In this document: positions 49,182 to 60,352 of the stretch, one piece after another
Layout of the letters: each line of letters begins with the position of its first letter
How positions within the stretch are numbered: the first letter of the stretch is position 1
Assembly (NCBI RefSeq): GCF_949628265.1
Contig: NC_088789.1
Location: 18,903,883-18,967,882, forward strand
Direction: 5' to 3'
DNA: 64,000 nt
Source: Cloeon dipterum
Lineage: Eukaryota > Arthropoda > Insecta > Ephemeroptera > Baetidae
The notes under the pieces: model-generated
The model's database searches: none
The model's input: the letters and a program-made list of their open reading frames with translations, nothing else
Told to the model about the DNA's origin: nothing
Position numbers and translations under genes: made by a program

Positions 49182-51632
49182 ATGCTCGCGGCGCTGCTCT
49201 GGGCGGCGGGTGCACTCGCCGTGCTCGGCCTGCTCGACCGCCTCCTCTTCAACCATTGGTTTCGCTTCAATTGGCGCACTTTGGTTTTCTACGTCTACGT
49301 CTCCTTTTGCTCTCTCCTGGCAATCCCTTTCTTCGCGATTTTTAACCCTGGAGACTGCATTAACTCCAAGTAAGCTTTTGCATGTCAGAGGCTCTTTCTC
49401 CTTTTTTAAAGCAGAAATAATTACACTGCGCTTTAGATTTAATTTGTAAAATAAAATTTGCAGTTGAACCACGTGGATAAAGAAAAATTAGAATTACCAG
49501 AATCACTAATTTTTTTATAGTGCTCGCAGATAAAGTTATGTATTATCTGAGATAAAGATATCGTTCCGTGCGGTTCAACATTTCCTTTTTTGATTTCAAT
49601 TTTGAGTGATAAGACCAGCATGTAACTTTCCTCGTACAAAAATTAATGCGTATGTACTTTTTTAGCGGGTGCAAAACTAATATATTCGTAGGGGAGCGTG
49701 TGTTTTTTATTCCAGTTCTAAAAGGGGTAGAAAATTCATGACCATTCAATTTATATTCTTTTCAATTCATTAAGGATTATATCCAATGTTCTTTTTTACG
49801 ATTATAAATGTGGTAAAGCAATGCAATTCTAAGCTTCCAATATTAACTCCTAGCCAGAGATAGGCACGCATAATTATTATTGAAATAACTAAAAAGAATT
49901 TCCCAACCTGAAAACTTTTTAAGTATGTTAAAAGAAAGAGATAACGAAGCAATTTTATGAATTTAAAATTATTGAATGGCACAGCTCTAAGCGATATTTT
50001 TTTAATTCAGGTGCACTTTTGAAATTGGTCAGAAACTCCAACTTAGAAGTGCGATTAATTATTTTTCCCAACATGCAATTCTTGGCAATGATATATACTC
50101 TTAATTCTTGTTTATACTCACAGTTAGTCTTAATTACCGGAATTCATGGAAAAATTACCTCTTTATCATATAGCAGAAACTAAGACAAAGAAAGTCACGT
50201 ACCAAAACACATTTTTTAAAACTCTAGCTCTTGTCTTGGTATGCGATAGCAGTGATAAAACATGGAAAGACGAACCAGATTACTTGCATTATTCTAATCT
50301 GCAAAAATTGCACGTATTTAAATTTAGCAAGCAGTATTTAAAAATCTTCCAATAATTTTTTATTAGTTTTAATATGTATAATATTTTAAGAAAAAAATAA
50401 AGGTTACACAGGTAACAATAAAAATGCAAGCAACCTGATTCGCACATCAGCCAAGCGGGTTGCATACTTGGCAAAATTGCAGGGGTTGAGACCTGTGATC
50501 TTATAATGGATCCCATCTCTTTTCAACCACAGGCGAATTTCCTATTTTCTGCGTCTGGCCTCGTACTTGGTGGGCATCAAGTGGGAGGTACGCGGCCTGG
50601 AGACCCTGGGCCAGCGGCGCGGGTGCGTAGCAGTGGCCAACCATCAGAGTTCGTTCGACGTCCTGGGCATGTTCTGGTTCTGGCCGTGGTCGTACCGAAT
50701 CGCCGCCGTGGCCAAGAAGGAGATCTTCTACGCGTGGCCGTTCGGCCTGGCCGCCTGGCTGGCCGGCGTCGTCTTCATCGACCGCATCAACTCGGAGCGG
50801 GCCCGCGGACAGCTGGCCCACGGGGCCCGCCTCATGGCCAAGGACAACGTCAAGCTGTGGCTCTTCCCCGAGGGCACGCGCAACAAGCGCCGCTGCCTGA
50901 TGCCGTTCAAGAAGGGCGCCTTCCACGTGGCCGTCGCCTGCCAGGCGCCCATCATGCCAGTCGTTTACTCACCCTATTACTTCGTCAACCCCCACAACAA
51001 ATACCACACCGGTGGTACGAATTTTAATTTATTATTTTTTATTATTAATATTGTTAGGGGTGGGAATTTTTTAGAATGGTTCAAATGACTAAACATTAAA
51101 AAAACTCGTTGAAATTTGCTATTTTATGACGGTTAGAAGCTTACAATTAGATAAAAAAATTTACCATCTAAAATTAACAGCCCTTATCATACGCATGATT
51201 AATTTTCTAAAATTAGTTTACTTTTGACGCAATCTTACATTCTGTGGTTAAAAATCGATTCCATTTCAACATCCATTTTCGTTCAACGTTTTTACTGTGG
51301 CTTTGAGTGCCAAGTGTGACGTTAAGATGTGGTCGCAGTTTATAGACAAAACCTCTAATTTGTATTTTGTTTCTGAGCAACTTACTAGTTTTTTTAACAG
51401 TAAATTTAAGTAGATATTATTTATTTTAAAACGAAATCTCGTTTTAGGAAAGGTAATTGTGACTGTGTTGCCGTTCATCGAGACAGCTGGCTTGACCCTG
51501 GACGACGTGGACGAACTTAAGGAAAAGGTCCGCCAACAGATGATTGAGGCTTACGACAAAATCGCTGCTGAAATAAAGGCACAACTGCCGGCAGATCATC
51601 CCGGGCTAGTCGGCTTTGATGACAAGAACTGA
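49182..51632 (+). CDS. AGPAT: 1-acyl-sn-glycerol-3-phosphate acyltransferase, copy C
   Basis: Paralog of copies A and B on the opposite strand. Exons: 49182-49369, 50533-51014, 51448-51632, giving 284 aa. Exon 1 has an N-terminal helix (MLAALLWAAGALAVLGLL) and a second one around FYVYVSFCSLLAIPFF. Exon 2 has NHQSSFD (residues 99-105) and FPEGTRN (174-180). Exon 3 has VLPFIETAGLTLDD and PGLVGFDDKN. Exon 2 has the same length (482 nt), phases (2 in, 1 out) and almost the same DNA as exon 2 of copy B. The gene ends with AATAAA at 51656-51661, only 160 bp before the start codon of the receptor phosphatase gene on the same strand. Confidence 0.92.
50650..51056 (+). repeat. near-identical inverted copy of AGPAT B catalytic exon
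   Basis: Read on +, bases 50650 to about 50927 match the reverse complement of copy B (about 43417-43694) with a single mismatch seen by eye (CACGGGGCC versus CACGCGGCC). The following 85 exon bases differ at about eight sites. Then the first 36 or so intron bases (from GGTACGAATTTTAATTTA) are identical again, and a shared GGGGTGGGAATTTT follows. The two copies are in opposite orientation, about 7 kb apart. Confidence 0.85.
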
Positions 51633-51655
51633 ATTTTTAAGACTGTGTTAATGTT

Positions 51656-51661
51656 AATAAA
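51656..51661 (+). terminator. poly(A) signal of AGPAT copy C
   Basis: AATAAA 24 nt after the stop codon of copy C. Together with the next start codon at 51822, it leaves only about 160 bp for 3' cleavage and the promoter of the phosphatase gene. Confidence 0.6.
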
Positions 51662-51821
51662 AGAGGGTAGAGGCATTCCTACTCGCTCGTTTGCCGAAAG
51701 ATATATTTCTTATCTTTACTTTTTTTGCGGAAACGCCACTTCCTGCGCTCAAAGGAATAAAATGATGGCGCAAGAAATTTCAGCAAGTATTTCCTGGTTG
51801 TGCACCAGTTAGTGAGCAGGC

Positions 51822-54800
51822 ATGGCCTGCTGGGTGTGGTTTTTCTCTGTGACAATATTAGTCATAGGAGGCATCCCTAATTCACGTGAGTCGCAATTTT
51901 ATTTTCACGTGTTCGTCAGTATTTCAATCCGCTGCTTTCAAAATTCAATTCAGGTGGAAACTTATTGTTAACCACGAGACAGACCACTACAAACAATCCA
52001 AAATGGGAATTAACGTGCTACTACAAGGGAAACTTTAAGGACAGTGCCCTGGTTTGGAAATTCCCAATTAATGTTCCAGGTCAAAGCTTGCTTCATTACA
52101 TAGGTAGAGCAAAAAATAATCAACGAAACACATTTCTTATGATAACTCTTACAATTCCTAACAAGTTACTTCCAACTTGACTATTGAACCGAAACCAGAC
52201 AAAGTTGAGATGAAAGAAATAGCCCCGGTGAAGCACACTTCCGATTACCCCCATTTCGACTTTGGACCAACCGATGATGCTCGCTGGAATGGTATTATAT
52301 ATAGCTACAAGACATGAAGGTAGCAGTTATTAAGTTGTCTCTCTAATTCAGTTTTAGATACAATAAATGTGACTAGTTCGACGCCTTTCAAAATGGAAGT
52401 GAAGAAAAACGCAAGCTATTATAAAAAGCACTTTTCAATTTTGTCTAGAAACAGCTTTGACATGACGATAACCGATGACCAAAATAGAGACTATCTCTTG
52501 CAATTTGGATACAAAGCGAACTTATCATCTGTATTAAATTTTTTTATTAAGTGTTTACTGCTATAGTTTAATTTAATTCATTTAATAGGAAATCCAGCTT
52601 CCAATTAATACAGGGTGGATTACATTGGTTACAACCGTAAATGGCAGTTCCAACGAAGCTAAATACTCATCTCTCTCAACAGTATCTATGTCAATGAATG
52701 GGAAAATATTTGTGAATCGGCAGATCCATTTTAGGTCCAACCAAATCTTAGGAGTGGTTCACAATGGGTGAACATGTCGATTTCCATCAACGCAGAGACA
52801 AGAGGCGTGAGCGTTTGGATTGAAAAGGATCAGACACCAGTATCTTTTTCTACTGGTGGTAAAGCGACGAAAATCAAATTCTCGCAGAAATTTTCGGGAG
52901 CTTTCTATTACTTGAAAGTACATGATCGTAAGAGGAAAAAATCAAAATGGTATATTTATAATAAAATTGTTACATTTAAGATCCGATGGCTATTTTACCA
53001 GAGGATGGCACAGGACTAGAAGCTCAATTTCAAGTTCCAGAAGGGTGTATCTTTGTCACCTACATGAGCGTAATAGATAAAATGACGATGACCATCACTG
53101 GAGGAAAAAACGAGAAAAAAGAAGCATCACTTAAGGTTTTAACATATTCTACAAAATTAGTAATTGAAAATGGATAAATTTTAGAACTAACATAAACGAT
53201 ATTTATTTTAATTTTGATAAAATATAAATTTAAAATAAAACTTTAATTATATTATCAAGATATCAGCAAATCCAAATGAACAAAAACATACGCTAAAAAT
53301 TCAAGATTATAGGATCCCATGTACAAATAAGAAAATGATATTTTTTTCATGCGTAGGCAACAAATGGAAGATGGAGAGTTGAGAGGATCAAATTTCCTTT
53401 CCATGGTTCGGTGAAGGTGAAGTTCGCAGGAAAATCCCTAGGTGACAAAATTCAAGCCATAGGCGCTCTCCGCTCATGTTCAGATAAAGGTTAGGATACT
53501 ACAGAAAACGATATAACTCCTCATCTCAATCAAACTATTATAATATCTTATTATATTTTGCAGAATATTCTAAATTAGTCACAGTCGTTGATAATACAAA
53601 GCTCATCTCTGGGGTCCAATGCGTTGATAAAGAAACAATGATGAAAATTGTTTCCATTATTGATCCTACTACAGACAGGAAAGCAAAGAAATTTGAGGAC
53701 ATTGATGACACTTTTAAGGATCTCATAGAAGAAAAAGACAATGTCTGCGATGCAGATGGCTGTTCCTGTATGGGATCAAACGGCCAGAACTGCGAAAATA
53801 GTAAGTTGATAAGACGAGATTTAACATAGATCTCTCAGACTTGCTTCTCTGCGTCAGGTTGTTCCGGGGGAACATATGGCTTCAACTGTGCAAACAAATG
53901 CAATTATTGCATAAATCAAAGTTGTCGAAAAACTGACGGTATCTGCACAAACAATAAGTCTTGTCTGCATTTTCATCGACCTCCTTTCTGCAAAGAAAGT
54001 GCGTATGATTGAACAAATTTTATTTGCAAGAGGTGCAATCATCTTGTTTTTCCAGAACTGCTCGATTCAGGTGTTCCACCAGAAATTAAACAGATTGGGA
54101 ACTCGTGGGTTGAAGTAGACATTACCAAAGCTTTTAAGTACATCGAGAAAAACAATTCTGACAATGAGGGCAAACAAAAAGTGAAAATCAGTTACCTTAA
54201 CTTAACAGCCGTATGCGCCAACACCAATCAAGTAAGTATTTCACAGTATCGCGATTGTGGCTAATGAGGAAAAAGCAAGAGGATTAATTTCTTTAAGATG
54301 TTTCAATTTGCCAGTGATAGGGTAGTTTTTATTTGGGCAAGACAAAAGAGGAGGAAGAAGTTATTATTCACTGGCAACTTTCTTTAACTTCTCCGTCATG
54401 ATGATTTTGTCAAAGTCGAATTTTTAATAACCACCAATTTCTCTTGAGCAGTGCAAAGCGCAAGCGTGGAAGTATATTCCCTGGAAGCCAAGACACCTAC
54501 AGCATAAACTAAAAGGGCTTAATTCGGGGACAGAATACAAAATTCAATTACTAGTTCACGAGAATGGCACTGAGAACGTCAATCCTAATGAAAACACCAC
54601 AGCTGATGTAAAAACAAAAAATTGCACGCAAAATCGTGAGTGTTTATTTGCCCCAGAATAATGAATGTTCTATATTATATTTAATTTTCTGGCATTAAAT
54701 AATCAAAATTTAGCCTTTTGAGCTTCAGCGAGATTTAAATTCTTAATTTCAGCACAATTTGTCACGCTCCGTCCATCCAATACATCACTAACCATTGACT

Positions 54801-57800
54801 GGGAGAAGGGAGAGAACTTTTGTCCACCACAAGACTACGATATCAAAATCCAGAATAGGAAGTCCCAACAGCCAGTCAATGTTAGAATCAATTCAAATAC
54901 AATAATCGATGGTCTCACTCCAAATTCAGAATATCTCATTATTGCTGAACTAAAAGGCAAAAAAATGCACGAAAGAGATTTTAATACAACTGAAGGAGGT
55001 AATCATAATCATATTTCTTGCTAAATACAACACGTTAAATAAAATTTGTTAGCTCCAGAACCGGTGAAGAAATTAAATGTGTATCACGAAGCAAAAGATT
55101 CCAAATTGGTCGTGAATTGGAAAAAACCAGAAACACTCAATGGAGAATTGAAAGGATACACAATTGAACTGATAGTGAGATTCTTAAATTTACTTCTAGG
55201 TCGTATTGGCTTCTTTTAAGAATTAAAGTGCTGTGCAATGGACGCCATGAGCAAAATTTATTTTCATCACATACTAAATTTTGATCACTGTTTCCTTATG
55301 TTGCAGCATCAATATTTTGTCGCTTGTGGAAAAGGTTCTGCTGATTCCCGACACAATGAAGTAAAAGAAGTGAATGAAACTGTCGAAAGTGTTAGTTTCA
55401 GTAATTTGGCAATATTCTCGAGCTATACAGTAGTAGTGACTGCACGCACATCCGCAATGAAGGGAAAACCAAGCAGTTTGCCACTCAGTACTCCCGAAGG
55501 TAGGACACACTCATTAATTTTTCCTCACACTTAATTAAATATTTCTTTGTAAGCCATAAAAATAAATGAATCTCCAACTCTGGACCACGAAAACACTAAA
55601 ACAGGCAAATACTTCTTGAACATAACATGGAATCCACCTGACTGTAGAAAAGCTGGTTGCACCACAGAAAACGAATATTTAATAAAAGTCGGACACAAGA
55701 ATGAAACCATAGAAATCGTGAATCACAGGTTGAAATCAGTGTATTAAAAATTATCTTCACATTACAACCGGCCAAAATTTAACAGGTTTTATAATATGAC
55801 GAATCTGACAAAAAACACCGAATACTCGGTTCATATTGAAGCTCGCTGCAAAGGTTCCGGCGGTTGGCTAGGCGAGAAGGGTTTGCTTGCTTTGAAAATA
55901 GAAACCGGTAAACTCATATTAAAATACAATTAGAACCCATTTTACTATAGTAATGAATGCAGATCAGTTTGACGTGGCTGAGATAGTAGGGATATCATGT
56001 GGGTCAATTCTAGTCCTGCTTCTGATTGCGGCTCTGGTCTTTTTGGTGATATGGAGGTACCGCAGGAGCCAAAATGGATATGTGGCGACCGAAGGCAAAG
56101 ATTGTTTGACGAATCACACGATCATTATCAGTTTAGAATTAATTGTGAATTCCGCAGATGGCGAAGAGGACAAACTGCCGCTGCGGTACCTGCCTGCGCC
56201 CAAGAGGCACGGTCAGCTGGTGAAAAAGGTCAACTTTGCGGGGTACGTCAGCAAGGCGAGAGCAAATGGGTCCCTAAAGAAAGACTTTGAAGTAACAAAT
56301 GCTGCGAAGAAATTTCAAATTTTATAGCTAACTTATTTCAGCTGCTACCGAGCGGCCAGCAGAAGGAGTGGTTGGTCGGAATAACTGCCGAAAATAAACA
56401 GAAAAACCGATATGCAAAATTGTTGGCGTATGACCACTCTCGGGTCACGCTGGGCGACCAAGGGGCCTATATAAACGCTAATTTCATTTCTGTAATTTAA
56501 TTAATATTATAATAATTAAGGTATCCATAAAATATTAACCATGCTTAGGACGAGTCAAACAAGAAAAAATACATCGCCAGCCAAGGTCCCTTGGAGAAGA
56601 CCACAACCGACTTTTGGCAAATGATTTGGCAAGAGGAAGTTGACACTGTTGTCATGCTTACAAAATTGGTAGAGAAAACGGTAAGAGTTGCATTTTGTGG
56701 GTAAAGGGATTATTTTTCTAAGCAGAACTCGTAAAAACCCACAATATCCTGGAAACCCCCACTGCATTGCAAATTTATTCTTGCGTTTTTCTGCAATTTA
56801 TCAAACAACTAATGTTTAATTTGGCAAACCAAAATTAACTTAACAATTTAAGTGCCAATGATATTGAAAAATTGATTTATAACAATTTATGAAATAGTAC
56901 ATACTTATCTCGTTTGACGCAAAAATGAACTTTTCAGTGGTCAGATTAGGAAAACTAAAATTTGTATTTCCGCTTGGTTTATAGCAAAATTAAAAAAATA
57001 ATAAACAAGTGCAGTTCTGTTCATTGGAAAATTTGCGCATCCTGATTAGATAAAGTTTACTCTTACTGCCATAGTCCGCATGTTTGCTTTCAGAACTTGA
57101 TAAATTATCATTTCGGTTCCAAATAGTTGCATTGTCACCCTGCAAGTGCGACAGTAAAAATGACTTACCAATTTTGCATTTAATTTATTATCTGAGTCAT
57201 GAATCATCAACCATCAAAATATTTTAAAATCCAATGATATTCTCTTGATGTTGATTAAAAGGGTGACTATTCATTAGTGACGCAAAAATATTTATTTAAG
57301 AAAAGTTTGAAACTAAGAATGAAAATTATTAATTACTCAGTTAAGAATCTAATTTCCAATACGACTGCTTAAGACTAAAAAATTAAGAAAATAACCACAA
57401 TGTGAAATCTGAACCCCCCATTTGTCTTTTCAGACACGCTGTCATAAATACTGGCCAGACGTGGGCTGCAACGAGACCTTCGGCGAGTACTTTGTGCAAA
57501 ACGTTAACGAGCTGGCCTTCCCAGACCACGTGGAAAGGACTCTCAGTTTGACAGGGCGCATGGGCCACAGGGAGGTGCTTCAACTGCATTACACGGCTTG
57601 GCCGCACCAAGGAGTGCCGGAGGACATCGACACGTTTGCCCGGTTCATGGGAAAAGTGCTTGCCAGGGAAACATCGCCTTTACTGATTCATTGCAGGTAG
57701 AAGCCCAATGCTAAATAGGCCGTTTTGAAAACTTAGAATACATTTATCAATTTCAGCGGCGGCACTGGTCGCACAGGAACTGTCATTTTAATCGACGCAT

Positions 57801-58037
57801 GTCTGCGGAAGTACAGGAATGAAAGCATGATCAACGTTTGGGCCGTCGCTGAGAGGATGCGCCAGGAAAGGGTCAACATGATCGAGAATAAGGTTATTAA
57901 AGAAACAATATTGCGAATTAATTTAAGATATCAGCTAGTATAGGGAAGGGAATGAGATTGTAACGGTTATTTTTTTTCAGGCGCAGTACGAGTTTGCCCA
58001 CGTTCTTCTTTCTCATTACCTTACACAATATGGTTGA
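51822..58037 (+). CDS. receptor-type protein tyrosine phosphatase with EGF-like and FN3 repeats, atypical active site
   Basis: Single-pass receptor phosphatase, 24 exons, 1230 aa. Exons: 51822-51885, 51954-52103, 52166-52291, 52352-52530, 52589-52681, 52735-52927, 52981-53135, 53357-53489, 53564-53800, 53858-53998, 54056-54231, 54452-54635, 54753-54998, 55053-55174, 55307-55499, 55554-55728, 55786-55907, 55963-56094, 56158-56291, 56342-56491, 56549-56680, 57434-57696, 57757-57892, 57981-58037. Order: signal peptide (1-19); N-terminal region of about 420 aa without a domain I recognise; EGF-like module (about 443-490, [10 protein letters not shown]); about four fibronectin III repeats (490-896); membrane helix (about 903-927); one PTP domain (about 986-1230). 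[18 protein letters not shown] and [10 protein letters not shown] (Cys1166, Arg1172) are present. The WPD loop reads WPH (His1137), and the Q-loop Gln is Glu1210. By family knowledge the WPD Asp is the general acid, so activity is probably weak or altered. Confidence 0.88.
56095..56157 (+). other. probable 63-nt GC-AG intron in the phosphatase gene
   Basis: After the membrane helix the frame stays open through 63 nt that begin GCAAAG and end TCCGCAG. The length is a multiple of three, so retention would insert 21 residues, including a hydrophobic run, just inside the membrane. Size and acceptor fit the other introns here (52-70 nt). Either a rare GC donor is used or the segment is coding. Confidence 0.45.
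56681..57433 (+). other. phosphatase intron 21
   Basis: Longest intron of the gene (753 nt), AT-rich, within the PTP domain. Nothing else was recognised in it. Confidence 0.7.
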
Positions 58038-58117
58038 AATGCTTCATATATATAACTTAATTGCAGGATCGCTTAACATTAATGTAACCTAGCTTTGTTA
58101 TAATATAGGTATTATAA

Positions 58118-58123
58118 AATAAA
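58118..58123 (+). terminator. poly(A) signal of the phosphatase gene
   Basis: AATAAA 81 nt past the phosphatase stop, and 86 bp from the stop of UBE3D coming from the other strand. The two genes converge tightly. Confidence 0.55.
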
Positions 58124-58208
58124 ATCAATAAGCTTGAGACCCAAATTAAATTTAATTGTTTAAATTCTCCTTAGACAAATAAATAAAACAGGGCTGTACT
58201 TGCCCAGC

Positions 58209-60352
58209 TCAGATGTAAACAAAAGTGAGGCAGGGCGAATTTAGAAAGGCTGCATTACGCTTCAGTTCTTCCAAGCCTCGAAGTAGAACCACCTGGGGCA
58301 TTGGCAAACTGACAGCTTGCTTGTCCAGCTGATCCTCCATTAAAACTCCCAAGGCTGCCCTCGGTGGAGGCAACGCTGCAGGATATTCAGTGGTAGACAC
58401 GAAGAGGGGTGCAGAAAAGAGTTTCAGTGGAACCGGAGGTTGTGAACCGTCGTTGATTGAAATCAGAATGACACTGCACATTGGCAGACCGCTGCATGCA
58501 TCCACCAAAATTGACGAAAAATTGGCCAGTGCAGCTGCGGATAAATCAAGAGTGTCCGAGGGAGTCAAGTTGATGTCTGAAACAGGCATTTATGAGGTGT
58601 TATGAAAATTATAAGCTATATTCTGGTAAATATTATAAATTAAGTTGTTTTAAACTTATTAATCATAAACTTAAATTTAAATTAAAATACAATAATATAA
58701 ATTTATTGAAATGAAGCAAATAAATCCATCAAATAATCAAATTAAAAATTATACAACGCAAGAGGTGCCTGAAAATATAATCTTTGAGAACTACAGGGAG
58801 TAAAAAATGACCTCATCAATCGGTTTGTCTCATGAAGAGGAATCAATACGTAAAAACAAAACAAATGAAAAAATTAATGTTTAAGTTTCCCTACATCATT
58901 GTCCGAACTGTAACTAGGCTGGATATAAAATTTTGGACTGGTGCTCACTGATAGCATAACAAAAGTGAACGAACATTTGAGAAAAAATATAAATAAATGT
59001 TAGTTCGGGAATGGCAATGAATAAATTTTTATTATTTATATTTAAGTGAAGCTACCTCTTCAATACGTTAAGACATTTAGCGGTAGTTTTAAATATTTGT
59101 AAAAAATTATGTTGAACACACTCAGCAAAAAATTTCAGAAAAACAATAAATAGATGATCTTTGAATGCATATATCTATACAAATTAATATTCCTCATTTA
59201 TGCAAACCTCTCCAAATAACTGCAAATTTCCAAATAGAAGTTCTATCCTGGTAAGCTGAGCCCAGTTGTTGCGCGCATGATATGCACACGTTGCTCACTC
59301 CGTGTATGTCAAATATTGACACGTCATGGAGTAAGTCATCAGCACGGGGCTTCGGTTGAAGCCTGCTATGCCCATGGCAGAAAAACGACACGTCATTCTC
59401 CTGAGGCTTCTCAAGGATCCGGCCAAAGCAAAGACCCTGAGCAACCACTGCAAGGCACGATCTGCACTGCAAATCGTACTTCACCCCTGCATTCAATGCA
59501 AGAGGTGCTCTTGCAGTTTTGAAAGCGGTTAACTCCTGCTTAATGTAAGCTGAAGCTGTCCGCAACCGAACCTCAACATGGGTTGGAGTCCAGTTGACAA
59601 CAGTCCCAATTGTCCCACTTTTGATAAAATTGGCACTGTCAATAAACAAATCCACAGCCTGATCATCTCCGAAGATGACGCGAATTTGCTCTGAGCCAAC
59701 TACCAGGACCTGAAATTCAAAAAGTTAAAGGGTTTAAATCCAGCACAGCGCAACACTAAAATAAAATTATTAGAGAATAGGAAGTTTATAATTTTTTTTC
59801 CAAGGCAGCTCTATTCATTGTATGTTAACATTTATAAAATGGTTCATACAGTTGTCGGCATAAAAAACAGCATACAAATAAACGGACATCTAATTTCCAA
59901 ATATGAATATTGATACAAATATATGTTTACCGTGATAAACAGAATAGATGCAGCATTTGAACAAACTCCCCCTTCAAATTTATTCAATCATGGTTTATTA
60001 CAAATTTTAATTTTCAATTACTTGATGTCCAATTTGAAAATCAACAAGAACACATATGAAAGTAAAGTAGTCACCTAAACTTAACATCTTTTCATTATAA
60101 CGCGTAAATGATAGTAAAGACCCCGGGGAAACCCCAAGACAATACTTTATCACTTAACCCTAAAAATAATAGAGTCCTTACTTCAAGTCTCGGTAGTTGG
60201 CGTCCACTAATGTGGACTTGGCACACAGCCAACCTGGGTCGAACTTCAACACAAATTGAGTGCAGAAGCCAAGGAGCTGGCTTCTGACAGGGTGTAGCCA
60301 AGGGTGGACTTGGCGTAGTAGTCCGAAGACGCTTTGAGGTTGGCGATGACAT
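58209..60352 (-). CDS. UBE3D: E3 ubiquitin-protein ligase UBE3D (HECT_2 / UbcH10-binding family)
   Basis: Ubiquitin ligase that binds the E2 UBE2C in mammals. Exons in transcript order: 60352-60182, 59709-59208, 58576-58209; phases fit, giving 346 aa (human 389). Likeness to the human protein is seen at three places. The N-terminal VEVRPRLAVCQVHI compares with LEVRGQLQSALLIL. A zinc-type pair CRSC then CISC lies in exon 2, with QENDV and LQPKPRADD between. The C-terminal end has VLMEDQLDKQAVSLPMP. The exon 1 donor (CTTGAA|GTAAGG) is strong. The start is uncertain: the only in-frame ATG (60352) lies inside the last DCPS exon in another reading frame and would add about 35 residues before the conserved region. 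A spliced or non-ATG start is possible. Confidence 0.8.
58577..59207 (-). other. UBE3D intron 2
   Basis: AT-rich intron of 631 nt between the zinc-motif exon and the last exon. Its donor is GTTTGC (weak) and its acceptor TGTTTCAG. No other feature was seen. Confidence 0.6.
59710..60181 (-). other. UBE3D intron 1, containing the likely 3' end of DCPS
   Basis: Lies between UBE3D exons 1 and 2. A minus-strand AATAAA occurs near 59.99 kb (TTTATT on +), about 250 nt past the DCPS stop. DCPS transcripts may therefore end inside this intron. Confidence 0.45.

Noticed and set aside
48980-49279. Minus-strand open frame at the start of AGPAT copy C
   Set aside because: Composition shadow of the GC-rich first exon and its 5' flank; no domain.
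52735-52751. A 17-nt intron (GTCCAACC...TTAG) in the phosphatase gene
   Set aside because: Too short to be spliced. Moving the donor to 52682 gives a 53-nt intron, normal for this genome, and keeps the frame.
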